A DNA stretch of 46,421 nt from Rhodoplanes serenus (GTDB lineage Bacteria; Pseudomonadota; Alphaproteobacteria; Rhizobiales; Xanthobacteraceae): assembly GCA_945893145.1 (NCBI GenBank), contig CAMDDZ010000042.1, forward strand, positions 1-46,421, read 5' to 3'. The notes under the pieces are model-generated. The model was not told the DNA's origin. It searched no databases and saw nothing but the letters and a program-made list of their open reading frames with translations. How positions within the stretch are numbered: the first letter of the stretch is position 1; every line of letters starts with the position of its first letter. Shown here in pieces: positions 22,238-31,397 of the stretch. Both the position numbers and the translations under genes were made by a program.

Positions 22238-23044
22238 GTGCTGAGCCCCGGCGGCCCCCGGCGATTTCACGCTCTTTTCCTGTCTGACTTCCATCTCGGC
22301 ACCAAGGGCTGTCAGGCCGAACGGCTCCTCGATTTCCTGCGCTGGCACGAGGCCGACATTATTTATCTCGTGGGCGACATCGTCGACGGGTGGCAGCTCA
22401 AGGCCGGCTGGTACTGGCCGCAATCGCACAATGACGTGGTGCAGAAGCTCCTGCGCAAGGCGCGCAAGGGCTCGCGCATCGTCTATGTGCCGGGTAACCA
22501 CGACGAGTTTCTGCGCGGCGGTTATTACGGCATCCATTTCGGCGGCGTCGAGGTGGTCGAGACCGCGATCCATCGCGCCAACGACGGGCGGCGCTATCTC
22601 GTCATCCACGGCGATCACTTCGACATGGTGGTGAAGCACGCGCGCTGGCTCGCGCTGCTCGGCGACCACGCTTACGGCACCGCGCTGTGGCTGAACCGCT
22701 GGTTCAACGGCGCGCGCAAGCTGTTCGGCATGCCGTATTGGTCGCTGTCGCAGTGGCTCAAGCTCAAGGTGAAGAACGCCGTGAGCTTCATCGGCGAATA
22801 TGAGCGCACGCTGGTCGCCGAGGCGCGCCGCCACCACGCCGACGGCGTGATCTGCGGCCACATCCATCACGCCGCGATCCACGACACGTTCGGCATCCGC
22901 TACGTCAATTGCGGCGACTGGGTCGAGAGCTGCACCGCGATTGCCGAGCACTACGACGGCACGCTCGAGCTGATCACCTGGACGCACGACGCCTCGCCGC
23001 TGATCGAGGCGCCGTCGCTGGTGGCTGAGGTGCAGGCGGCCTGA
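22238..23044 (+). CDS. LpxH-like metallophosphoesterase (UDP-2,3-diacylglucosamine diphosphatase type)
   Basis: A 268-residue calcineurin-like phosphoesterase. All five metal motifs are present: LFLSDFHLG, LVGDIVDG, VPGNHDE, VIHGDHFD and ICGHIHH. The spacing and the long helical insert (GTALWLNRWFNGARKLFG) match the LpxH/LpxH2 group that cleaves UDP-diacylglucosamine in lipid A synthesis; in alphaproteobacteria LpxI often holds that role, so the substrate here could differ. The GTG at 22238 is the only start in frame after a stop at 22223. Confidence 0.9.
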   Translation: MLSPGGPRRFHALFLSDFHLGTKGCQAERLLDFLRWHEADIIYLVGDIVDGWQLKAGWYWPQSHNDVVQKLLRKARKGSRIVYVPGNHDEFLRGGYYGIHFGGVEVVETAIHRANDGRRYLVIHGDHFDMVVKHARWLALLGDHAYGTALWLNRWFNGARKLFGMPYWSLSQWLKLKVKNAVSFIGEYERTLVAEARRHHADGVICGHIHHAAIHDTFGIRYVNCGDWVESCTAIAEHYDGTLELITWTHDASPLIEAPSLVAEVQAA

Positions 23045-23084
23045 GCGGGCGGGGTTTTCAGCGCGTGTGTGCGCAGCCGGCCGA

Positions 23085-25145
23085 TCACCAGATCCGAACG
23101 CGGTCCTGGTTTGCGACGTATAGTTTGTCGCCCGGTTTCACGCCAAACGCGTCGTACCAGGCATCCACGTTGCGGACCGTGCCATTGACACGAAAGGGCT
23201 CCGGCGCGTGTGGATCGGACACCAATTGCTGCCGCACGGAATCTTCCGTCCGTTTCGCGCGCCACGACTGCGCGTAGCAGAGAAAAAATCTTTGGTCGCC
23301 CGTCACGCCGCCGATCGCCGGGGCGGCGCGGCCCGCCAGTGAATGATGATAGGCGTCAAGGGCGGTCAGCGCGCCGCCGAGATCGGCGATGTTTTCGCCC
23401 ATCGTCAGCTCGCCGTTGATATGCACGCCCGGAAACGGCTCGAAGGCGCTGTATTGCCGGCCCAGCGCTGCGGTCCGCGTATTGAATTCCTGGACGTCGG
23501 CGTCGGTCCACCAACTGGTGAGCATCCCCGTCCCGTCATACTTGCGCCCGTCATCGTCAAAACCGTGGGTCAGTTCATGACCGATCAGGGCGCCGATGCC
23601 GCCATAGTTGGCCGCCGGATCGGCTGCCGGATCGAAGTACGGGGCTTGCAGTTGCGCGGCCGGCAAGATGAATTCGTTGATGAAAGGGTCGTAGTAGGCA
23701 TTCACGGTCTGCGGAGTCATGAACCATTCGTCGCGATCGACCGGCAAATTCAGGCGGTTGACCTGGCGCAACCAGTCGAACGTCATGCCGGCCAGCACAT
23801 TGCCGAAGAGGTCGTTTGGCCGGATCTCCAAGCCGGAATAGTCGCGCCACTTGTTGGGATAGGCGATCTTCACCTTTAAACGTGAAAGCTTGTCCAGCGC
23901 CTTGGATTTGGTTTCGGGCGTCATCCAGGCGAGACGCTCGATGCGTCCTTTTAAGGCGGCGATGATCTCCCCGACCAGGGTGTCGATCTGTGCCTTGGCC
24001 TCGGCGGGAAAATAGCGCGCCACGTAGACGCGCCCAATGGCTTCACCCATGGCGCCATTGACGATCTCGACGCCGCGCTTCCAGCGCGCCGGAAGCTCTG
24101 CAACGCCTGAAAGGGTTTTGCTGCGAAATGCAAATTGGGCGTCGACAAAGCGCTTGGCAAGGTAGCCTGCAGCCCAATCGCCCACGCGAAACGCCTGCCA
24201 GGCCTTCAGCGTGTCGATCGGCGCCGCTGCGTAAAGCGCCGCGATCTTCGGCACGGCCGTGATCTCGGCGACCACAAGATGGTCGAGTGGCCGGAGCGCT
24301 GCCGCCTGCAAGAAGGCGCGCCACGCAAACGGCGCAACCTTCGCCAGTTCGGCCTCACTCATCGGATTGTAGGTCTTGTCGGAGTCGCGGCTCTCCGCTT
24401 TGGTCCAACTCGCCGTGGCGATGGCCGTCTCGAAATCCAAGATCGCGGCGGCGGATGCCTGCGGCGCTGGCCAGCCGACCAGGCTCAGCATTTGAGCCAC
24501 ATAGGCGAGGTAGGAGGCCTTCTTGTCCGCAAACTGAGCCTCGAGATAATAGTCGCGATCGGGAAGCCCGAGACCCGCTTGGCCGATCATGACCACATAT
24601 TTGTCCGGCGCCTTGGCATCGCTGCCGATCCCGAGGCTGAAGATTGAGCTGAAGGACGTGGTGTTGACGGCGCCCATGAGTGCAGTGAGGTCGTCGCGCG
24701 ACTGGGCGGCACGAACCATCTGCAGCGCGGGGGCGATCGGCTTTGCGTCGAGCGCCTCAATCCGCGCCTCATCGAGGAAATTCGCATAAAAGGCGTTGAG
24801 CTTGGCCGCCTCCGAACGAGCCGAAGCGTCAACGCCTGGCGCGCCTTGCTCGAGGATCTGGCGGGTGCGCGCCTCGACGATGTCAGCCAGCACCCGATCG
24901 ATGCCGTTGGAGCTGCGATCCGGTGCGATGACGGTACGGTCGTACCAGGCGCCATTGGCATGACGAAAGAAGTCGTCGCCGGGCTTGGTCGCAAGGTCCG
25001 CGCCGCTGAAATCGTATCCCCAGAAGGCACGGACAGCCGGAGCCGGGGCGGCTTGTTGAGCGAGCGCCAGTTTTGCCCCGATGACGCCGCCCAAAGAGCC
25101 GCCGAGAAGCCTGATGAAGTCGCGCCGTCTCATGTGCTGTCTCAT
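23085..25145 (-). CDS. M13-family metallopeptidase (PepO/neprilysin-like), Tat-exported
   Basis: A 686-residue zinc peptidase. The N-terminus MRRRDFIRLLGGSLGGVIGA is a Tat signal, so it folds before export to the periplasm. Zinc site: HELTHGFDDDGRKYDG (HExxH) and the third ligand in MGENIADLGG; substrate-binding VNAYYDPFINEFILPAAQLQ and the terminal GDKLYVANQDRVRIW, whose end matches the conserved CxxW-like tail. Members cleave small peptides. The ATG at 25145 is used; a second ATG four codons later is also possible. It is a single-gene unit. Confidence 0.93.
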   Translation of the reverse strand: MRQHMRRRDFIRLLGGSLGGVIGAKLALAQQAAPAPAVRAFWGYDFSGADLATKPGDDFFRHANGAWYDRTVIAPDRSSNGIDRVLADIVEARTRQILEQGAPGVDASARSEAAKLNAFYANFLDEARIEALDAKPIAPALQMVRAAQSRDDLTALMGAVNTTSFSSIFSLGIGSDAKAPDKYVVMIGQAGLGLPDRDYYLEAQFADKKASYLAYVAQMLSLVGWPAPQASAAAILDFETAIATASWTKAESRDSDKTYNPMSEAELAKVAPFAWRAFLQAAALRPLDHLVVAEITAVPKIAALYAAAPIDTLKAWQAFRVGDWAAGYLAKRFVDAQFAFRSKTLSGVAELPARWKRGVEIVNGAMGEAIGRVYVARYFPAEAKAQIDTLVGEIIAALKGRIERLAWMTPETKSKALDKLSRLKVKIAYPNKWRDYSGLEIRPNDLFGNVLAGMTFDWLRQVNRLNLPVDRDEWFMTPQTVNAYYDPFINEFILPAAQLQAPYFDPAADPAANYGGIGALIGHELTHGFDDDGRKYDGTGMLTSWWTDADVQEFNTRTAALGRQYSAFEPFPGVHINGELTMGENIADLGGALTALDAYHHSLAGRAAPAIGGVTGDQRFFLCYAQSWRAKRTEDSVRQQLVSDPHAPEPFRVNGTVRNVDAWYDAFGVKPGDKLYVANQDRVRIW

Positions 25146-25351
25146 TGGGATCGTCTCATTCAATCGATTCCTGACTTGATTCTGGGAGGATTGGATTGCG
25201 CCCCGCCGCTGAGACGGAACGTTTCGGCAGTGTACCCTAAAGCGTCGGGTCCACCGGCGAAATCTGCTGCCTTGTCGCGCGGGCTTTTCTTTTCACCGAG
25301 CCGCGCTTATTCTCCGGCGGTTCGGCGGGGGCCGACACTGGAGACTGACAA

Positions 25352-25555
25352 GTGGCCACTGGCACTGTGAAATGGTTCAATCCGACGAAAGGCTATGGCT
25401 TCATTCAACCGCAGACCGGCGGCAAGGATGTGTTCGTTCACATCTCTGCGGTCGAGCGCGCTGGGCTGAGCACCCTTAACGAAGGGCAGTCGGTGGAATA
25501 CGAAGTTGTCGCCAATCGCGGCAAGGAGTCTGCGGAGAATCTCAAGGTGAAGTGA
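25352..25555 (+). CDS. cold-shock protein (CspA family)
   Basis: A 67-residue OB-fold RNA/DNA chaperone with both RNP motifs intact: KGYGFI (RNP1) and DVFVHI (RNP2). The start codon is GTG at 25352, preceded by GGAG. A strong terminator follows at 25585. The name cspA is a family label only; rhizobia have several copies. Confidence 0.95.
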   Translation: MATGTVKWFNPTKGYGFIQPQTGGKDVFVHISAVERAGLSTLNEGQSVEYEVVANRGKESAENLKVK

Positions 25556-25584
25556 GCGCTTCCCGAGACACCATCTTCACTTCG

Positions 25585-25607
25585 GCCCCGCTTCGGCGGG
25601 GCTTTTT
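25585..25607 (+). terminator. rho-independent terminator of the cold-shock gene
   Basis: GCCCCGC-TTCG-GCGGGGC followed by five T residues, with a stable UUCG-type tetraloop. Confidence 0.9.
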
Positions 25608-25694
25608 CGTGCAACCGTGTTCGTGCAAATCCTGGCAGCGCGAGGCCGCGTCAAGCGAGCACACCGCCGCCGTGGAAGTTTTGGGCCTCCAACA

Positions 25695-25730
25695 CGAGAA
25701 AAGCCCGGACCCTCTGCGGGCGCCGGGCTT
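25695..25730 (-). terminator. possible minus-strand terminator
   Basis: AAGCCCGG pairs with CCGGGCTT. Read leftward the stem runs into TTTTCTCGTGTT. No minus-strand gene upstream is apparent, so it might only be part of a bidirectional end. Confidence 0.35.
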
Positions 25731-26009
25731 CTCCGCCGCGGATGTGCCACCGCACAATTCAGACCGCGGACACTACACAAACGACAACAACTGAGTTGTG
25801 AGGAGGTTCCGCTCGGCCTGCACTCATGCGGGCACATTGCAACCTCCAAGAAAAAGGACGATGCCCCCTTCCTGTTGCGCGCAAGCCTGATGTAGCGTTT
25901 GCTCTGTAGCGTTTTCTCGGAGCCGCCAGCGGGATGTGCCGAATCCCAAGTATTTCAACGGCGGCCAGCGTGCCATCGGCGGCCTTCTCCACCCTAGGGA
26001 CCCCCGCCC

Positions 26010-27692
26010 ATGCCCAAACTCTACGAAGCCCTCGCTGATGCGTTCCTGGCGGAGGGGGTCGACACGCAGTTCGTCCTGATGGGCGACGGCAACATGCATT
26101 GGTCCACCACCTTCGCCAAACTGCCAGGCGTAGAAACCGTCCACGTCAGGCACGAGCACGCCACGGTCGCCGCGGCGACCGCCTACAACGTCGCCACCGG
26201 CAAGGTCGCGGTTGCCTCGGTCACGTGCGGTCCTGGCGTCACCCAGTTGATGACGGCGCTGCCGGCCGCGGTTCGCGCCCGCCTGCCGATGGTGGTGTTC
26301 GCCGGCGAGTCGCCCATCAATGCCAAGTTCTACAACCAGGCGATCGATCAGGCGCCGCTGGTGGCGGCGACTGGTGCGCGTTACATCGCAGCCCATAGCG
26401 TGCCGCGCATGATGGACTCCGTGCGCGAGGCCTTCCACATCGCCAAGTCCGAACGGCAGCCGGTGGTGCTGGGCATTCCTTATGACCTGCAGAAGGTCGA
26501 GCACATGTCCAACCAGCCCTACGAGACCTCGGCGATGTACCACCCCAAGGTCGGGCGCATGCACCCCGATCCCGAGATTGTGGCTGAGGCCGTCGAGCGG
26601 CTGGCCGCGGCCAAGCGGCCGATCATCCTCGGTGGCCGCGGCGTGATGTGGTCCGGCGCACGCGATGCGGCGATCAAGCTCGCCGATCGCTGCGGCGCCT
26701 TGCTCTCCAACACTTTGCCGGCGCGCGGCCTTTTCCACGACCATCCGTTCGGGCTCGGCATCACCGGCAGCTACTTCACGGCGCTGGGCCGGGAGACGTA
26801 CGAGTCCGCCGACGTCGTGCTCGCGGTCGGCACCAGCCTGTCCTACTACGTCGGTGGCGGGCACTTCTGGCCACAGGCCTACAAGATCCAGATGGACGAT
26901 GCCCCGCGCGGCTTGCGCGATGGGCTGAAGGCTGCCGACCTCTACGTCAAATCGGATGCGCGGATCGGCATCGAAGCCATCCTGGCCGGCCTCGACAAGA
27001 AGCTGGGCGCCGGCAAACCGACAGCTGCAACGATCCGCACCAAAGAGCTGGCGCATCGCATCGCAACTGAACCTGCGGACTCGATGGAGTTCGATGTCGC
27101 GCCCGGCGTGCTGGATCCACGCAAAGTGATCGACGCCCTCGACGCGGTCATTCCAAAGGACTGGGATATCGTCGTCGGCGGCGGCCATCAGGCTTATTTC
27201 AACGCCCAAATGCGCGGCAGGCCGGCGGAGCGCTACACGACGATCCGTGAGTTCGGCGCGGTCGGCAACGGGTTGTGCTATGCGCTTGGCGTTGCGGCAG
27301 CGCGCCGGCAGGGCCGCGACGGCAAGGTCGTGCTGTTCGAAGGCGACGGCGGGCTCATGTTCCATATCCAGGAGCTCGAGACGCTCAAGCGTCAAGGTTA
27401 TCGCATCCTGATCTGCGCGATGAACGACGGCGGGTATGGTTCGGAGTTTCACAAGCTGCGCGCCGATGGCCTCGACGATCGCTGGGCTTTGTTCGGCCGT
27501 CCCGCGTTCGAAAACATCGCACGCGGCTTCGGACTGCGCGGCAACGAAATTCGTGATGTGTCGGTTATCCCGAAGCTGTTCACCGACTTCGTCGCGCAAG
27601 GCGAAAGCGAAATCTGGAACATCCAAATCTCCGACCAGATCACGGCGCCGGTCATGCGCCAGACCGTCAAGCGCGGGCACGGCAATATGTGA
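26010..27692 (+). CDS. ThDP-dependent enzyme (acetolactate-synthase-like)
   Basis: A 560-residue thiamine-diphosphate enzyme. The catalytic Glu is Glu49 in VRHEHATVAAATAY. The central domain has AKRPIILGGRGVMWSGA. The cofactor motif is FEGDGGLMFHIQELETL...NDGGYG (GDG about 448, Asn about 472). The FAD-binding features of true acetolactate synthase are not evident, so benzoylformate decarboxylase-, oxalyl-CoA- or sulfoacetaldehyde-type chemistry is possible. No regulatory subunit gene is adjacent. A long reading frame on the opposite strand is a shadow of this gene. Confidence 0.92.
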   Translation: MPKLYEALADAFLAEGVDTQFVLMGDGNMHWSTTFAKLPGVETVHVRHEHATVAAATAYNVATGKVAVASVTCGPGVTQLMTALPAAVRARLPMVVFAGESPINAKFYNQAIDQAPLVAATGARYIAAHSVPRMMDSVREAFHIAKSERQPVVLGIPYDLQKVEHMSNQPYETSAMYHPKVGRMHPDPEIVAEAVERLAAAKRPIILGGRGVMWSGARDAAIKLADRCGALLSNTLPARGLFHDHPFGLGITGSYFTALGRETYESADVVLAVGTSLSYYVGGGHFWPQAYKIQMDDAPRGLRDGLKAADLYVKSDARIGIEAILAGLDKKLGAGKPTAATIRTKELAHRIATEPADSMEFDVAPGVLDPRKVIDALDAVIPKDWDIVVGGGHQAYFNAQMRGRPAERYTTIREFGAVGNGLCYALGVAAARRQGRDGKVVLFEGDGGLMFHIQELETLKRQGYRILICAMNDGGYGSEFHKLRADGLDDRWALFGRPAFENIARGFGLRGNEIRDVSVIPKLFTDFVAQGESEIWNIQISDQITAPVMRQTVKRGHGNM

Positions 27693-27798
27693 GCGGTTGG
27701 CCTGTGGGTTGCATTAAAGAGAGGGCATGACGGCCGCTTGCCGTCAGCCGCCGAATAAGCCATTCCACGCCTTGGCCGCAGCGATGCCGGCGTTAACG

Positions 27799-28212
27799 TC
27801 ACGCACCCAGAGTTGTTCGATCCCGAGAGGCTACTCGCGGTGCAGCTCGCATGCGCACGAGACGCCGTTCCGGTTGCAGAGCCGCACGCCTGGGCACCAC
27901 CGCTGGCGATGCGAACATGGGGCGAGGGCCAAATGCTCGCTCGTGAGGCTTGTTTGAGTTGGATTTTTCAGAGACAGAATGCCGAAGCGCACCCGTTACC
28001 AAACGACGATTTTCGGCTTCGACCCATTGTAATGATTGTCCTTGAATCCAATCGTCAGCTAGTTGTTTGGAGCAAAAATCTAAACCATCAACTTTATGTC
28101 TCAGGCTGTGCTGCCACGTCACCATAATTTCCCACGTCCTCCCGCATGACTCGATGCGGGATTCGAAGGTGGGATCGCGGTGCTGCTCTTTCATCCGCTT
28201 CAAACGAGCCAT
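27799..28212 (-). CDS. hypothetical protein in an AT-richer stretch
   Basis: A frame of 137 residues starting MARLKRMKEQHRDPTFESRI, with GGAAGG at good distance from the ATG at 28212. The first 75 residues look protein-like (SCGRTWEIMVTWQHSLRHKV, DDWIQGQSLQWVEAE); the Arg-rich end does not, so a frameshift or loss of the true 3' end is possible. Base composition is clearly lower in GC than the flanks. The rest of the 27692-28418 interval shows nothing recognisable. Confidence 0.35.
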   Translation of the reverse strand: MARLKRMKEQHRDPTFESRIESCGRTWEIMVTWQHSLRHKVDGLDFCSKQLADDWIQGQSLQWVEAENRRLVTGALRHSVSEKSNSNKPHERAFGPRPMFASPAVVPRRAALQPERRLVRMRAAPRVASRDRTTLGA

Positions 28213-28417
28213 GTGCCCGCCTTCCGGCAAAACAATGCTTCAAATGCAATAAGCCCGGATTTTGCTTCGGCCACCCCTTCGCTGTCTGTGCAATATTGCT
28301 CACATTGGGATGCCAAATCGGTTGCGTAGCTAATCAGCCGCTTCGCCGGCCTTTGTCCGCCATGCCCCCACGAGCGACCAAACGGCTGCGCGCAGCGAAA
28401 CGAGCCGCTGGGACCAA

Positions 28418-29641
28418 CTACGCAGTTGCCACGCGCTCCAGCGGCACGAGCATCGCAAAATGAGCACCGGCACCGCGCGAGGGTTGCGTCAATTCAGCGT
28501 CCAACTGCTTCGACAACGCGATGGTGAGGCGAGTGCCAAGTCGCTTGCTGGTCTTGGGGTCGAAGCTGGGCGGTAGGCCAACGCCTTCGTCGCGGACCGA
28601 TACGCTGATGGAGCGGTCGTCCTTTTGAGCGATCTCCACCCAGATCGCACCGCCAGGACAATCGGGGTACGCATACTTACCGGCATTCGAAACCAATTCA
28701 TTGATGATGAGGCCAACGAGAATTGCACGATCCGCCGAAAATTGAATTTGCTCAGGCGCGGCGAAATGAATTTTGCACGGAGCAACCGCTGTCTCCAAAT
28801 CCTTAAGGATTTCGCGCAGATAGGCGACCAGATCAATGTTTTCGTAATCGGCGTTATAAGCGAGACGTTCGTAGGCATGTCCCACAGCGGAAATGCGGCT
28901 CGACGCTTCTTGGAGCCGTTCACTCAATACGGGGTCGCCGACCGCGTTTGCTTGAAGGTGGAGCATGCTGGTCACCACTTGCAGACTGTTCTTGACGCGA
29001 TGATTGACCTCTTTCAGCAGAACTTGATGGCGGTCGAGGGCCTCCTTTAGCTTTTGCTGATACCGCTGTTGCTCGATCGCCATTCCGAGAATGTTTGCGG
29101 CGCCTTGCAGGAAGGCGACATCGTGCTCACCAAATTCGCCTTCGGATCGGCTGTCCACCTCCAGCACTCCGAACGGTGATCCGTCGCCCTGCAATATGAC
29201 ATTCATCGCACGGCGAATGCCGTGTTCAACAAGCAGTTCCGGAGTTCGGAACCGTTGTTCGTTTTCGAGATGATTGGAAATGACTGGCTTACCGGTGCGC
29301 AGCGCAAAGCCTGCCGGCGAGGCTAGATCGGCGCCAACAGTTGCCGAGCCCACAACGCCTTCATCCCAGCCAACTCCCGCGCGCACCAGGAGCCGCTTCT
29401 CGGCCGGAAGATATTCCAGAACCTTGCAATATTCCGCTTTCAACCCTTCGGCCGTTAGACGGGCCGTGTGATTCAGCAGATCGACGAAATTTGCGCCTTG
29501 GAGGGCCAGAACGCCGAGTTCAGCGAGGATCTCTTGCTGCCGGATGCGCAGACGCAGAGAGCGCTCGGTGAGGTCGCCGGATGGATTATTGCCGGGCGTT
29601 TGTTCAACGACCGGTGTTTCTTGCGATGGCGAAGTGGTCAT
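28418..29641 (-). CDS. GAF-HisKA_2 sensor histidine kinase (open frame continues upstream into YihY remnant)
   Basis: A 407-residue cytosolic kinase starting MTTSPSQETP. A GAF domain covers about residues 25-195 (ILAELGVLALQGANFVDLLN, GSPFGVLEVDSRSEGEFGE). The HisKA_2 site is in LLKEVNHRVKNSLQVVTSM; HATPase_c has LIINELVSNAGKYAYPD and SVRDEGVGLPPSF. It resembles the light/stress-type kinases of the alphaproteobacterial general stress pathway. No good ribosome site precedes this ATG, and the same frame extends without a stop to 30037 through a truncated YihY segment, so the protein may really be made as a 539-residue fusion with a membrane anchor. Confidence 0.85.
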   Translation of the reverse strand: MTTSPSQETPVVEQTPGNNPSGDLTERSLRLRIRQQEILAELGVLALQGANFVDLLNHTARLTAEGLKAEYCKVLEYLPAEKRLLVRAGVGWDEGVVGSATVGADLASPAGFALRTGKPVISNHLENEQRFRTPELLVEHGIRRAMNVILQGDGSPFGVLEVDSRSEGEFGEHDVAFLQGAANILGMAIEQQRYQQKLKEALDRHQVLLKEVNHRVKNSLQVVTSMLHLQANAVGDPVLSERLQEASSRISAVGHAYERLAYNADYENIDLVAYLREILKDLETAVAPCKIHFAAPEQIQFSADRAILVGLIINELVSNAGKYAYPDCPGGAIWVEIAQKDDRSISVSVRDEGVGLPPSFDPKTSKRLGTRLTIALSKQLDAELTQPSRGAGAHFAMLVPLERVATA

Positions 29642-29692
29642 AAGAAAGTGGATAGCACGATAAGCAAATGTGCATCCGAAAATCGTAGCTCC

Positions 29693-30037
29693 TTGCATTT
29701 CACCGAACGTTCCGGAGGCGGTCGCAACGAGTGTGACAAGGCCGATCAGCGTCGCCAGGATGCCGGAGGACTTTTCGGCGGCATTGGCGACGGCGGTGTT
29801 GAGAAGCTCGGCCGTTTGCTGACCCATCAACGCTCCCAGCTCGTGCGTGATGCCGTCCAGGGCGGCGTCGCGGCCGAACACCAGGCCCGCCGCGGCGACA
29901 ACGATCAGCAGAATGGGGGCGATCGAGGTGACCGTGTAAAACGCAATTGCGGCGCCGCGGCTCAACGCCTCATCTTCGATGAAAGCAAGCACCGCTTGTT
30001 TGCAGAGTGACCACAAACCAAAGACTGGCGAAAACAT
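29693..30037 (-). pseudogene. truncated yihY/brkB gene fused in frame to the kinase
   Basis: The first 115 residues from the ATG at 30037 match the N-terminus of the YihY/BrkB membrane family: DEALSRGAAIAFYTVTSIAP, MGQQTAELLNTAVANA and ending SGTFGEMQ. Full members have about 280-300 residues and continue with a conserved NAIWKAEP-type segment; here the sequence changes abruptly after GEMQ into about 17 unrelated residues and then the kinase. So the 3' two thirds of yihY have been lost. Two hydrophobic segments remain, enough to tether a fused kinase to the membrane. Confidence 0.75.
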
Positions 30038-30219
30038 GATTGGCCCGAGATTTGCTGTCTCTCAGAGTGACCGGCGTTCGTCACTGGCGTCGCCGGCAAG
30101 AACCGTTGCTGGCATGTCAAACCAAAAACCAACGCTCTACGCCGCGGTTGGGGTTGTGCCCCCTTAACCGCGGAGCCGCGGCTGCGTTCCAGGCTGTCGC
30201 CCGTTTCGCCGGAATTTAT

Positions 30220-30244
30220 GGAACAGGGCCGAGGCGCGAGCGTT
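30220..30244 (+). promoter_or_regulatory. sigma-EcfG promoter (exact consensus)
   Basis: GGAAC at 30220-30224, 16 bases, CGTT at 30241-30244, 36 bp before the ATG of the GlsB-like gene. Confidence 0.8.
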
Positions 30245-30280
30245 GCAACACCGACCAAGGAGGCGGCCAAGGAGGGTCCC

Positions 30281-30538
30281 ATGAGTATCATCTGGACGAT
30301 CGTCATCGGCTTCGTGGCCGGCATCATCGCGAAATTCATCCATCCCGGCGACAATGAGCCGCGCGGCTTCATTGTGACGACTTTGCTCGGCATCGCCGGC
30401 GCGTTCGTCGCCACCTATCTGGGTCATGCTTTGGGACTCTATGCGGCCGGCGAGAGCGCGGGCCTGATCGGCGCCGTGGTCGGCGCGATCGTGGTGCTGG
30501 TGATCTGGGGCGCCCTGGCTCCCAGACAGACAGTTTAG
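30281..30538 (+). CDS. GlsB/YeaQ/YmgE-family membrane protein
   Basis: An 85-residue three-helix protein: MSIIWTIVIGFVAGIIAKFI, FIVTTLLGIAGAFVATYLG and AGLIGAVVGAIVVLVIWGAL, with the family motif HPGDNEPRGF between the first two. It is a paralogue of the gene at 10130-10393. AAGGAGG precedes the ATG, and an exact EcfG promoter lies 36 bp upstream, so it is a clear general-stress gene. Confidence 0.92.
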   Translation: MSIIWTIVIGFVAGIIAKFIHPGDNEPRGFIVTTLLGIAGAFVATYLGHALGLYAAGESAGLIGAVVGAIVVLVIWGALAPRQTV

Positions 30539-30553
30539 CTGGCGGCGACAGAC

Positions 30554-30751
30554 ATGACGAAGAGCCGCAAGAAGACTCCAGGACGTACGGCGCGCCGCGC
30601 CGCCGCGAACAAGAGACCACCCCGCGCGGACGCGCTGCCTGGCCCGATTAAATACAAAGCGCCCGAAGCCAACGACGATGAGCGCCCGCTCGCCAAAATT
30701 CGCGAAGAGGCCAAACTCAAACGCCGGGCCGATAAGGGGCTTGAGCGATAA
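30554..30751 (+). CDS. small basic hypothetical protein
   Basis: A 65-residue Lys/Arg-rich protein (TKSRKKTPGRTARRAAANKR) with a second half of alternating charges (LAKIREEAKLKRRADKG). It starts 15 bp after the GlsB-like gene on the same strand, so it may share its stress promoter. It is probably disordered and nucleic-acid binding; no family recognised. The ribosome site is weak. Confidence 0.55.
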   Translation: MTKSRKKTPGRTARRAAANKRPPRADALPGPIKYKAPEANDDERPLAKIREEAKLKRRADKGLER

Positions 30752-30836
30752 GGGACTTCAGCGCGATTGTTGTCCGCCGCATTCCTCATTAGGTTTCGAA
30801 GGGTCATTGCCACGGTTCCGATTGGGAAAGACCCTG

Positions 30837-31262
30837 ATGGGTGGTCTGCGACTATTGTTTTCCTTCTATGGCCGGATCGAACGGCAGCCGTACTGGATCG
30901 CTCTCATCGCCGTGAACGTCGTGCATTTCGCGCTCATTGAAACATTTGTACTCAATCCCGCGAGCCAGACGCCGTTATGGATCAAGATCATATGCCTCGA
31001 CGTCTCACTTCTATGGTTTGTTTCCCTGCACGCACTGGCCGCGAAACGTCTGCACGCGCTCGGCCGAAGTGGCGGATGGGCGTTGCTGATCGGCGGCGCC
31101 GTGCTTTTGGCAATTGTCATGGGAAATCTCAGGCGACACGGTGTGGCGCCGCCTCAAATCGCTAATCTGGTTTTGCTTTTGATCGCCGTTGTTTTGATCG
31201 GCGGGCTTGTCGCGCTCGGATTGATGCCGAGCCGTTCTCGATCCGCTTTGCCAAGCTCGTAG
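30837..31262 (+). CDS. DUF805-family inner-membrane protein
   Basis: A 141-residue protein with four helices. The N-terminal signature FSFYGRIERQPYWIALI is the DUF805 hallmark (F-x-GR-x-R-x-x-YW), and HALAAKRLHALGRSGGWALL carries the R-xx-D/A-xG-xSGWW pattern of the family. The role is unknown. GGGAAAG precedes the ATG at 30837. A dispersed repeat starts on its stop codon. Confidence 0.88.
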   Translation: MGGLRLLFSFYGRIERQPYWIALIAVNVVHFALIETFVLNPASQTPLWIKIICLDVSLLWFVSLHALAAKRLHALGRSGGWALLIGGAVLLAIVMGNLRRHGVAPPQIANLVLLLIAVVLIGGLVALGLMPSRSRSALPSS

Positions 31263-31290
31263 CCCGGATGAGCGAAGCGATATCCGGGGT
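31259..31290. repeat. dispersed repeat, CCCGGATATCGC type
   Basis: GTAGCCCGGATGAGCGAAGC then GATATCCGGGG; it overlaps the stop codon of the DUF805 gene. Confidence 0.85.
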
Positions 31291-31397
31291 TAGAATGTGG
31301 TCATGGTATCGACGCAACGTTCTGGCGGGTGCGACGCAGCGTCATATCGCGCACGTGCAGCGATACGGCGGAACGGCGTTGCCGCGGAGCGCGTCCG

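Noticed and set aside
25824..27680. 618-residue minus-strand reading frame
   Set aside because: It lies opposite the clear ThDP enzyme; its composition is that of an antisense frame in GC-rich DNA and no domain is visible.
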